From: Gammaproteobacteria bacterium
Lineage (GTDB): Bacteria > Pseudomonadota > Gammaproteobacteria > GCA-001735895
Length of the DNA: 6,104 bases
NCBI GenBank assembly: GCA_029882955.1
Contig: JAOUJX010000259.1
Location: 1 to 6,104, forward strand
Direction: 5' to 3'
Numbering within the stretch: position 1 is the stretch's first letter; the number at the start of each line of letters is the position of its first letter. Positions 1 through 5,606 of the stretch are shown here, in pieces. Both the position numbers and the translations under genes were made by a program. The notes beneath the pieces were generated by a model, which did not search any database, had not been told where the DNA came from, and was given only the letters and a program-made list of their open reading frames with translations.

Positions 1-222
1 TTTGCCGTTGACGAAGCTATCGCAGCGGGAAATGCAGGCAGTGTGTTCGATTTTTCTAAAGCCAAGACACTAGTACTGTTCTGCAATGGCATGTGGTGTG
101 GCCAGTCTCCGGCTAGCATGAAGTCACTGCTAAAATATGGCTACCCGGCAGAAAAGATAAAATGGTATCGAGATGGCATGCAAGCCTGGGAAATTTTGGG
201 ATTCAATACAGTAAAGCCCTAG
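1..222 (+). CDS. Rhodanese-like domain protein, C-terminal part (5' end outside window)
   Basis: The gene is open from base 1 in frame 1 and stops at TAG 220-222, giving 73 visible residues; the start lies outside the window. The visible part matches the second half of a single rhodanese (sulfurtransferase) domain. It has a beta strand leading into an active-site loop LFCNGMWCGQSP (visible residues 26-37), a helix, then a WYRDGMQAWEILG segment, which corresponds to the usual 'GG-x-x-x-W' close of the fold. Cys28 and Cys33 of the visible part are both in the loop. By position Cys28 is the probable persulfide-carrying residue, but the two-cysteine loop leaves that open. Rhodaneses move sulfane sulfur between donors and thiol acceptors; the physiological substrate cannot be read here. 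The protein ends shortly after the domain, so nothing is fused at its C-terminus. It is separated from rsxA by 270 bases with hairpins and is probably not part of the same operon. Confidence 0.85.
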   Translation, partial: FAVDEAIAAGNAGSVFDFSKAKTLVLFCNGMWCGQSPASMKSLLKYGYPAEKIKWYRDGMQAWEILGFNTVKP

Positions 223-244
223 GGAAGAGCCAGGGAACCTCTTG

Positions 245-344
245 ATTAAATAGTCATTGCGAGGAGCGACAGCGACGTGGCAATCTATAAGCAACTGATC
301 AATAGCAGAAAGATTGCCGCGCTAAGCTCGCAATGACATTTAGT
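245..344. repeat. Palindromic intergenic repeat-like element (gtcattgcgag ends)
   Basis: The left arm, gtcattgcgag at 253-263 and ggcaatct at 279-286, is the reverse complement of the right arm, agattgcc at 311-318 and ctcgcaatgac at 327-337. The inner part pairs imperfectly (agcg 271-274 with cgct 320-323), and about 24 bases form the loop. Outside the termini, attaaat (245-251) can pair with atttagt (338-344) with one G-T pair and one bulged base. The whole element could therefore fold as a long hairpin in DNA or RNA. From memory, elements with 'GTCATTGCGAG...CAATCT' arms are dispersed in many copies in various bacterial genomes, in MITE/REP-like fashion. Copy number in this genome cannot be judged from one window. 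It lies just downstream of the rhodanese gene and encodes no protein. It might end or stabilise that transcript, but no U-rich tail follows it. Confidence 0.7.
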
Positions 345-348
345 TTGA

Positions 349-396
349 AATTACTGTGGCACAGGGAGGTGCTTCCAGTCAAAAGCCACAATAATT
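349..396. other. Imperfect inverted repeat / nested hairpin upstream of rsxA
   Basis: The arms aatta (349-353) plus tgtggc (355-360) pair with gccaca (385-390) plus taatt (392-396), leaving one mismatched position (354 against 391). The 24-base loop between them holds a smaller stem, gggag (364-368) with cttcc (372-376), closed by three bases and including one G-T pair. It starts only five bases after the preceding palindrome. It lies well upstream of the candidate rsxA promoters, so it is unlikely to be part of the rsx leader RNA unless transcription begins further up. It could be another repeat fragment, a protein-binding site or a chance structure. Confidence 0.4.
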
Positions 397-422
397 ACTT
401 ATCAGGTTTCGTCGGACTTCAT

Positions 423-451
423 TTCCAAATTTAATATTAACCCCTTATAAA
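423..451 (+). promoter_or_regulatory. Possible upstream promoter for rsx operon
   Basis: TATAAA at 446-451 lies 17 bases downstream of ttccaa (423-428), which matches the sigma70 -35 consensus at only three of six positions. The stretch is AT-rich, as promoter regions usually are. Transcription from here would start near 458 and give a leader of about 35 bases before the rsxA ATG at 493. This is a prediction from weak consensus matches only. Confidence 0.25.
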
Positions 452-456
452 ATCAG

Positions 457-485
457 TATTTTTCAGATCGGCAAGCCCTTATAAT
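457..485 (+). promoter_or_regulatory. Possible rsxA-proximal promoter with perfect TATAAT
   Basis: TATAAT at 480-485 is a perfect sigma70 -10 hexamer. At 17-base spacing the -35 position is tatttt (457-462), a poor match, and there is no extended -10 TGn. If this box is used, +1 would fall at about 491-493, essentially on the rsxA ATG, and the mRNA would be leaderless or nearly so. No SoxR-type or FNR-type palindrome was recognised nearby. Confidence 0.35.
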
Positions 486-492
486 GCCGCCC

Positions 493-1074
493 ATGTCAGA
501 ATATTTACTCCTTTTTATCGGCACTGTATTTGTCAACAATATCGTCCTGGTAAAGTTCCTCGGTCTGTGCCCGTTTATGGGCGTGTCGCGCAAGATCGAA
601 ACCGCGATTGGCATGTCCGCGGCGACGACTTTTGTGCTCACCCTGTCGGCGATTTTGAGCTATATCATCAACAGCTGGATTCTGGCGCCGCTGGGGTTAG
701 AGTTTTTACGCACCATCGCCTTCATCATCGCTATCGCTGCGGTAGTCAATTTCACCGAGATGGTGGTACACAAAACCAGTCCGTTGCTTTATAACGTGCT
801 AGGCATTTTCCTGCCTTTGATCACCACCAACTGCGCCGTGCTCGGTGTCGCTCTAATTAACGTGCAGGACCAAAACAACTTTTTACAGTCGGCAATTTAT
901 GGCTTTGGTGCCGCACTTGGCTTTTCGCTAGTGCTGATATTATTCGCCGCCTTACGCGAGCGCGTGAATGTCGCAGATGTGCCAAAGCCATTTCAGGGCT
1001 CAGCCATCGGCCTGATAACTGCGGGGTTGATGTCGCTGGCATTTATGGGTCTCACCGGTCTGGTTAAGGTTTGA
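493..1074 (+). CDS. rsxA: Electron transport complex subunit RsxA (RnfA)
   Basis: RsxA is an inner-membrane subunit of the Rsx/Rnf complex. It is a hydrophobic protein with about six membrane segments, roughly residues 4-24, 36-60, 71-91, 101-122, 133-153 and 170-190. Two conserved cysteines sit in mirrored motifs, LGLCPFMG (Cys26) and TTNCAVLG (Cys114). In the related NqrD/NqrE pair and in Rnf such cysteines hold an iron centre between the two paralogous subunits; here the partner is RsxE. From ATG 493 the protein is 193 residues, the same as E. coli RsxA, and begins MSEYLLLF like family members (MTEYLLLF in E. coli). An in-frame ATG at 484 would add MPP, but it lies inside a TATAAT box and is not conserved. 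No Shine-Dalgarno sequence is visible before either start. The gene ends at TGA 1072-1074, ten bases before rsxB. The function is certain at family level; the exact start is very likely but not proven. Confidence 0.96.
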   Translation: MSEYLLLFIGTVFVNNIVLVKFLGLCPFMGVSRKIETAIGMSAATTFVLTLSAILSYIINSWILAPLGLEFLRTIAFIIAIAAVVNFTEMVVHKTSPLLYNVLGIFLPLITTNCAVLGVALINVQDQNNFLQSAIYGFGAALGFSLVLILFAALRERVNVADVPKPFQGSAIGLITAGLMSLAFMGLTGLVKV

Positions 1075-1084
1075 CAGGCCACTC

Positions 1085-1645
1085 ATGATTGTCGCCATTC
1101 TCACTATCAGCCTGATGGCTGGGTTATTCGGTCTAATCCTTGGTTATGCCGCAATCCGATTTAAGGTCGAAGGGAATCCAATTGTCGACCAAATTGATGC
1201 CCTGTTACCCCAGACCCAATGCGGACAGTGTACCTACCCCGGCTGTCGGCCCTATGCCGAGGCAATCGCCAATGGTGAAGCACCGATTAACCAGTGCCCG
1301 CCCGGTGGACAGGCCACGATTGTTGCGCTTGCTGGCCTGCTCGATGTCGAAGTGCTCGAACCCAATCAGGAACATGGCGAGCATCACGATATCCCGCTGG
1401 TTGCCATTATTGACGAAGCAACCTGTATCGGCTGTACGCTATGCATTCAGGCCTGCCCGGTCGATGCCATCCTCGGATCTGCCAAACATATGCATACCGT
1501 TATCGCCGATGAATGCACCGGCTGCGAGCTATGCCTGCCGCCCTGCCCGGTCGACTGTATCGATATGGTGCCGATCAAGCAAAGCATCGACGACTGGAAA
1601 TGGCCATTGCCGACGCTATCGGAAGAGATCGTGCATGAGCATTAA
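1085..1645 (+). CDS. rsxB: Ferredoxin-like electron transport subunit RsxB (RnfB)
   Basis: RsxB is a 186-residue iron-sulfur subunit that passes electrons on the cytoplasmic face of the membrane. An N-terminal hydrophobic segment (about residues 2-23) anchors it. Next comes the RnfB-type 4Fe-4S domain with Cys46, Cys49, Cys54 and Cys71 (CGQCTYPGC ... CPPGG). Two classical ferredoxin motifs follow, C-x2-C-x2-C-x3-CP at Cys114/117/120/124 and Cys144/147/150/154. That gives ligands for three [4Fe-4S] clusters. Length is close to the E. coli protein (192). Some RnfB proteins of other bacteria carry extra ferredoxin modules; this one is the short, gammaproteobacterial form. The start ATG 1085 is preceded by a modest AGG (1076-1078) at six-base spacing and gives the conserved membrane anchor from residue 2. 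The 3' end overlaps the start of rsxC by 11 bases. Confidence 0.97.
   Translation: MIVAILTISLMAGLFGLILGYAAIRFKVEGNPIVDQIDALLPQTQCGQCTYPGCRPYAEAIANGEAPINQCPPGGQATIVALAGLLDVEVLEPNQEHGEHHDIPLVAIIDEATCIGCTLCIQACPVDAILGSAKHMHTVIADECTGCELCLPPCPVDCIDMVPIKQSIDDWKWPLPTLSEEIVHEH
1621..1628 (+). promoter_or_regulatory. Ribosome binding site of rsxC, inside rsxB
   Basis: The purine-rich ggaagaga lies within the last codons of rsxB, six bases before ATG 1635. It supports that ATG as the rsxC start and implies translational coupling between rsxB and rsxC. Confidence 0.6.
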
Positions 1646-3281
1646 ACTGCACAAATTTCATGGCGGTTTACATACCGAAGACCATAAGAAAGGGTCTCTG
1701 ATTTCGGGCCTGCAACAGGCCACCCTGCCCGCGCAGCTTATACTGCCGCTAAAACAGCATATCGGCGATAGCAACAAACCTTTGGTTAGCGTTGGCGATA
1801 GAGTTCTACGCGGCCAGTTAATCGCCGATAGTTCGTCTGCAATCAGTGCACCGGTACACGCATCAAGTTCTGGCATCGTTAGCGAAATTGGCGCACGCCC
1901 GGTACCTCACCCATCCGGCCAGAGCGATTTATGTATCGTCATTGATGTCGATGGTAAAGACGAATCGATCAAGCAGAAAACCAGCCCTATAGAAAATCTG
2001 TCGGGCGCTGAACTGATCGACAAAATCCAGCGCGCCGGTATTGTGGGTCTTGGCGGCGCGGTGTTCCCGACTGCCGCAAAGCTGGCACGCGGTAATGATC
2101 TGGGTATTAAAACCTTGATCATCAATGGAGCCGAATGCGAGCCCTACATCACCTGCGACGATACCCTGATGCAAAACTACGCAGCCGAAGTAGTTTCCGG
2201 GATCGCTTACCTGCAATGCATCCTCAAGCCCGAAAACACCTTAATCGGCATCGAAGACAATAAACCGGCAGCTATAAAATCGATTCAACTCGCCATCGAG
2301 AAAAGTCCGCTGAGTCAAACAGAAGTCGTTTCCATCCCGACTATCTATCCTTCAGGTGGTGAAAAACAATTAATTAAAATTTTGACCGGCAAGGAAGTAC
2401 CCGCCAGCAAACTGGCCTTCGATATCGGCCTGTTTTGCCAGAATGTCGGTACCTGTGTCGCGATCACTCGGGCACTGGAGCATGACCAGGCATTAATTTC
2501 CCGAATTGTTACTTTATCGGGTAACGGGATACAGAATCCCGGTAACTGGGAAGTCTGGCTCGGTACCCCTGTCAGCCATTTAATCGAACTCGCAGGCGGC
2601 TATAAAATTAATCAAGCTAAATCCCAGCACCTGGTCATGGGCGGACCCATGATGGGGTTTTCACTCAGTAGCGACGCAGTCCCCATTGTCAAAGCCAGCA
2701 ATAATATTCTGGTGATGCAACAACAGACAATACCGCTGACACCGGGTTATCACGATGAATGCGTGCGTTGCGCCAAATGCGTCGAGGTTTGCCCGGCCCA
2801 ACTACTGCCTCAACAACTCTATTGGCAGGCGCGTGCAAAAAATCACGAACGCAGCGAGGAGTACCATTTATTCGACTGTATCGAATGCGGTTGCTGTGCT
2901 GCAGTATGTCCAAGCCAGATTCCGCTAGTTCAATATTATCGGGCTGAAAAAAGTGAAATTCGCACCGCCAGACAGGCGCATTTTAAATCTGATCGTGCAC
3001 GGCTACGCTTCGAGTTCCGTGAACAACGCCTGTTACTCAAGAAGCAACAGGACGAGGAGCGTCGTCGGCTAAAGCGCGAAGCCTTGCAAAAGAAAAACCC
3101 AAAAATTCCAGACAGAAAAGTCGAAGTCGACCCGGTTCAGGCGGCGCTCGAACGCGTCAAAGCCAGGAAACAGACGCAGGCTGCCGAACCCAGAAACACG
3201 ACTAATTTGACGCCTGAACAACAACAACAAATCGAAGAAGCCGATGCCAGGCGTCGAGCGGCTCGGGAGCAACCCAAATGA
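1635..3281 (+). CDS. rsxC: Electron transport complex subunit RsxC (RnfC), NADH/FMN and iron-sulfur subunit
   Basis: RsxC is the 548-residue peripheral subunit thought to exchange electrons with NAD(H). Residues about 1-105 form the RnfC N-terminal barrel region (KQHIG, VSVGDRVLRGQ, PVHASSSG). A NuoF-like nucleotide/FMN domain follows, with GLGGAVFPTAAK (138-149), NGAECEPYIT (164-173) and YPSGGEKQ (238-245). An SLBB-type segment lies at about 290-350 (LSGNGIQNPGN). Two ferredoxin motifs follow, Cys376/379/382/386 and Cys415/418/421/425, with an additional Cys420. After residue 436 there is a charged, coiled-coil-like tail rich in Arg, Lys, Glu and Gln. It has one DPVQAALERVKARKQ unit (499-513) of the kind repeated many times in E. 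coli RsxC, and a run of four CAA codons (3219-3230). The open frame extends upstream to 1140, but ATG 1635 is supported by its ribosome binding site, the KLHKFHGGLH start typical of RnfC, and the fact that the upstream frame is the rsxB gene. The stop overlaps rsxD by four bases (ATGA). Confidence 0.96.
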   Translation: MSIKLHKFHGGLHTEDHKKGSLISGLQQATLPAQLILPLKQHIGDSNKPLVSVGDRVLRGQLIADSSSAISAPVHASSSGIVSEIGARPVPHPSGQSDLCIVIDVDGKDESIKQKTSPIENLSGAELIDKIQRAGIVGLGGAVFPTAAKLARGNDLGIKTLIINGAECEPYITCDDTLMQNYAAEVVSGIAYLQCILKPENTLIGIEDNKPAAIKSIQLAIEKSPLSQTEVVSIPTIYPSGGEKQLIKILTGKEVPASKLAFDIGLFCQNVGTCVAITRALEHDQALISRIVTLSGNGIQNPGNWEVWLGTPVSHLIELAGGYKINQAKSQHLVMGGPMMGFSLSSDAVPIVKASNNILVMQQQTIPLTPGYHDECVRCAKCVEVCPAQLLPQQLYWQARAKNHERSEEYHLFDCIECGCCAAVCPSQIPLVQYYRAEKSEIRTARQAHFKSDRARLRFEFREQRLLLKKQQDEERRRLKREALQKKNPKIPDRKVEVDPVQAALERVKARKQTQAAEPRNTTNLTPEQQQQIEEADARRRAAREQPK

Positions 3282-4312
3282 CTTCGGTAATCGTTTCTTC
3301 ACCCTATGTCAGCCCGAGCAAATCGCTACGGCAGTTGATGATTAACGTCATCATCGGACTGGTTCCAGGGACGCTGGCTTACATCTGGTTCTTCGGCTAT
3401 GGCGTGCTGGTTAATATAATTCTGGCCATTGGGCTTGCCCTGATTTTTGAGGCCATCGTACTCAAGCTGCGCGACAAGCCGATTAAACCCCATCTCACCG
3501 ATTTCAGTGCGGTGGTCGCTGCCTGGCTTTTCGCGCTGTGCCTGCCGATGAACTCACCCTGGTGGCTGGTGCTAATCGGCATCGGCTTTTGCATGATCGC
3601 CGGTAAACATTTATACGGCGGTCTCGGCTTCAATCCATTCAACCCGGCAATGGTCGGTTATGTTGCCCTGTTGATCTCGTTCCCAAAGGAAATGACGACC
3701 TGGTATTTGCCCCAGGTCATTAGCGGTCAATCACTCAGCCTGATTGACTCTCTTGCTTATAGCTTTGGGCTTTTCGAAATCGAGCACTGGGATGCTTTCA
3801 GTTCGGCTACACCACTCGATCAATATAAAACCGGCTTAACACAGAATCTCGCGGCCAGTGAAATATTCCAGTCCCCGGTCTTCGGTGCGCTTGGCGGGGT
3901 CGGTTGGGAATGGATCGCCGGTGGCTGGTTAATCGGCGGCTTCTGGTTATTAATTTCGCGCACGATTAACTGGCATATCCCGGTTGCCGTAGTCTGTGGA
4001 CTTTTACTTTTCGCGACAGGCCGATATTTTCTCGATACCGCAACTGTGGCTTCACCGGTATTTCACCTGTTTTCCGGCAGCATCATCATCGGTGCTTTCT
4101 TTATCGCAACCGATCCGGTAACGGCAGCAACGACTAACAAAGGGCGCATCTATTACGGCCTGATGATCGGCATGCTGGTTTATATCATCCGCAGCTGGGG
4201 CGGTTACCCCGATGGAGTCGCCTTCGCCGTATTACTGGCGAACATGTGCGTACCCTTAATTGACTATTACACCCAGCCGCGCATATACGGCGGACAGGAC
4301 CAGGATGAATAG
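3278..4312 (+). CDS. rsxD: Electron transport complex subunit RsxD (RnfD), covalent-FMN membrane subunit
   Basis: RsxD is a 344-residue multi-pass inner-membrane protein of the RnfD/NqrB family; E. coli RsxD has 352. It is thought to carry covalently bound FMN and to take part in ion translocation. The start SSPYVSPSKSLRQLM is typical of the family. KHLYGGLGFNPFNPAMVGYVALLISFP is recognisable in the middle, split here by position across about 3604-3684. DAFSSATPLD contains the expected FMN-phosphothreonine, Thr178, which corresponds to Thr187 of E. coli. The C-terminal half has LFSGS...GAFFIATDPVTAATT and the conserved GGYPDGVAFAVLLAN and PLIDYYTQPRIYG end. ATG 3278 overlaps the rsxC stop (ATGA) and is preceded by gggag (3265-3269) at eight-base spacing. 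The 3' end overlaps rsxG by eight bases. FMN attachment in this family needs an ApbE-type flavin transferase, and no such gene is in the window. Confidence 0.96.
   Translation: MTSVIVSSPYVSPSKSLRQLMINVIIGLVPGTLAYIWFFGYGVLVNIILAIGLALIFEAIVLKLRDKPIKPHLTDFSAVVAAWLFALCLPMNSPWWLVLIGIGFCMIAGKHLYGGLGFNPFNPAMVGYVALLISFPKEMTTWYLPQVISGQSLSLIDSLAYSFGLFEIEHWDAFSSATPLDQYKTGLTQNLAASEIFQSPVFGALGGVGWEWIAGGWLIGGFWLLISRTINWHIPVAVVCGLLLFATGRYFLDTATVASPVFHLFSGSIIIGAFFIATDPVTAATTNKGRIYYGLMIGMLVYIIRSWGGYPDGVAFAVLLANMCVPLIDYYTQPRIYGGQDQDE
4296..4299 (+). promoter_or_regulatory. Ribosome binding site of rsxG, inside rsxD
   Basis: AGGA lies five bases before ATG 4305, within the last codons of rsxD. It favours ATG 4305 as the rsxG start over the in-frame ATG at 4260, which would add 15 residues that are not family-like ahead of the membrane anchor. 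Confidence 0.55.
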
Positions 4313-4916
4313 CCGACAAATTCTCCTATCCGGTTTATTCCTGTGGATTTTCGCGGTTCTCGGCACCGGTTTTGTCGCACTCACCGAAGATACTACGCGC
4401 AACAAAATCGCCGAAAACGAACGCCGCGTCTTACTGCGTAATCTTTACCAGCTATTACCAGCCGAAGAACTCGATAACGATATGGCTGCCGATACCCTGG
4501 AGGTTCCCGCGTCAACTCTACTGGGTAGCGAGCAACCCAGCACGGTTTATCGAGCCCGCCTGTCCGGGGAACCGGTTGCGGCGATCTTCAACAGCATTGC
4601 ACCAAACGGATATAGCGGCAAAATACATTTGCTGGTCGGTGTTTATGTCGACGGTAGTCTGGCCGGGGTGCGCGCAGTCAAGCATCAGGAAACGCCGGGG
4701 CTTGGCGATGGTATCGAAGTTCGCAAGAGTGACTGGATTCTGGATTTTAATGGCAAGTCGCTGGATAATCCGGGTCACTCAAAGTGGGCTGTGAAACGCG
4801 ATGGCGGTGTCTTCGATCAGCTAACCGGTGCTACCATTACACCCCGCGCCATTGTACAGGCGGTGGAAAAAACGCTTTTATATTATGACCAAAACGCAAC
4901 AGTGGTTTTCAACTAA
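4305..4916 (+). CDS. rsxG: Electron transport complex subunit RsxG (RnfG), periplasmic covalent-FMN subunit
   Basis: RsxG is a 203-residue protein (206 in E. coli) anchored by one N-terminal membrane helix (about residues 6-26). Its FMN-binding domain is on the periplasmic side. The conserved GYSGKIHLLVG segment is followed by HQETPGLGDGIE (127-138) and SDWILDF. The FMN attachment motif TGAT is at 174-177, with Thr177 the expected phosphoester-linked residue, followed by ITPRAIVQAV. It belongs to the RnfG/NqrC family and passes electrons between the membrane subunits. The start at 4305 gives a normal family N-terminus (MNSRQILLSGL); the frame stays open upstream to 4260, but that part overlaps rsxD. 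rsxD and rsxG overlap by eight bases, and rsxE follows after 12 bases. All expected motifs are intact. Confidence 0.96.
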   Translation: MNSRQILLSGLFLWIFAVLGTGFVALTEDTTRNKIAENERRVLLRNLYQLLPAEELDNDMAADTLEVPASTLLGSEQPSTVYRARLSGEPVAAIFNSIAPNGYSGKIHLLVGVYVDGSLAGVRAVKHQETPGLGDGIEVRKSDWILDFNGKSLDNPGHSKWAVKRDGGVFDQLTGATITPRAIVQAVEKTLLYYDQNATVVFN

Positions 4917-4928
4917 AGGCTTCAAATC

Positions 4929-5606
4929 ATGACGACGAATAGCGAAATTACTCAAAGCGGATTATGGACCAACAACGTTGCGCTGGTGCAATTACTCGGC
5001 TTATGCCCACTACTGGCCGTCACCAGTACGGTGGTGAATGGCGTCGGTCTCGGTCTCGCTACTCTGGTAACGCTGGTCGTATCGAATACCCTGGTATCGC
5101 TGATACGCGGCTTTGTTCGCAGCGAAGTTCGCTTACCGGTATTCGTATTAATTATCGCCAGCGTGGTCACCATTATTGAACTAGCGATGAAAGCCTTTTT
5201 CTACGATCTTTACCTGGTGCTCGGTATCTTCATTCCCTTAATCGTCACCAACTGCGCGATCATCGGTCGAGCAGAAGGTTTTGCTTCAAAAAACCCGGTT
5301 GGCACTTCGGCCCTGGACGGTTTTATGATGGGCTTCGGTTTCCTGATCGTCCTCTCGGTACTCGGTGGCCTGCGTGAAATCATCGGTTTCGGCACCCTGT
5401 TCGCCAATGCCAACCTCATGTTTGGCGAAGCAGCCAGCGTCTTAACCATCGTTCTTAATGCTGACTATGGCGGGTTTCTGCTGGCAGTCTTACCACCCGG
5501 TGCATTCTTTGGGCTGGCAATTCTCATCGTCATCAAAAACCTGATGGACGAACGTAAACCCGTTACCTCGAGAGCTGTTGATGACAGCCTTGTCGATAAC
5601 CTATGA
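4929..5606 (+). CDS. rsxE: Electron transport complex subunit RsxE (RnfE)
   Basis: RsxE is a 225-residue multi-pass inner-membrane subunit paralogous to RsxA; E. coli RsxE has 231. The same two cysteine motifs recur: NNVALVQLLGLCPLLAV (Cys26) and IVTNCAIIGRAE (Cys109). Both halves of the RsxA/RsxE cysteine set are therefore present in this operon. Other family landmarks are TSALDGF, GGLREIIGFGTLF, LPPGAFFGL and the C-terminal MDER. ATG 4929 is preceded by aaagg (4915-4919) nine bases upstream, partly within the rsxG stop codon. The N-terminus is a short soluble leader before Trp13, as in E. coli (SEIKDVIVQGLW). The stop TGA overlaps the nth ATG by four bases, so nth is likely to be translated from the same mRNA. 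Confidence 0.96.
   Translation: MTTNSEITQSGLWTNNVALVQLLGLCPLLAVTSTVVNGVGLGLATLVTLVVSNTLVSLIRGFVRSEVRLPVFVLIIASVVTIIELAMKAFFYDLYLVLGIFIPLIVTNCAIIGRAEGFASKNPVGTSALDGFMMGFGFLIVLSVLGGLREIIGFGTLFANANLMFGEAASVLTIVLNADYGGFLLAVLPPGAFFGLAILIVIKNLMDERKPVTSRAVDDSLVDNL

Noticed and set aside
225..250. Possible terminator just after the rhodanese stop (aagag 225-229 with ctctt 239-243)
   Set aside because: The stem is only five pairs with a nine-base loop, and no run of T follows, so it does not meet the form of an intrinsic terminator.
484..492. ATG 484 as the rsxA start
   Set aside because: It overlaps a TATAAT box, has no ribosome binding site and adds three residues (MPP) not seen at the conserved MSEYLLLF start.
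223..492. SoxR or FNR operator in the rsxA leader
   Set aside because: I looked for the SoxR palindrome and for TTGAT-N4-ATCAA and found no convincing match; isolated half-site-like TTGAT and TGATCA strings are not enough.
1140..1634. Open frame upstream of rsxC that would lengthen it to 713 residues
   Set aside because: This stretch is the rsxB gene in another frame. The predicted extra residues are not RnfC-like, and ATG 1635 has a good ribosome binding site and a family-typical start.
2877..2909. Extra Cys420 next to Cys421 in the second RsxC ferredoxin motif as an unusual ligand
   Set aside because: The canonical C-x2-C-x2-C-x3-C set is complete without it, and CIECGCC-type sequences are, as I recall, common in RnfC proteins.
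4260..4304. Earlier in-frame ATG for rsxG
   Set aside because: It lies within the conserved C-terminal codons of rsxD and adds a polar, non-family segment before the membrane anchor. ATG 4305 has AGGA at five bases and gives the usual length.
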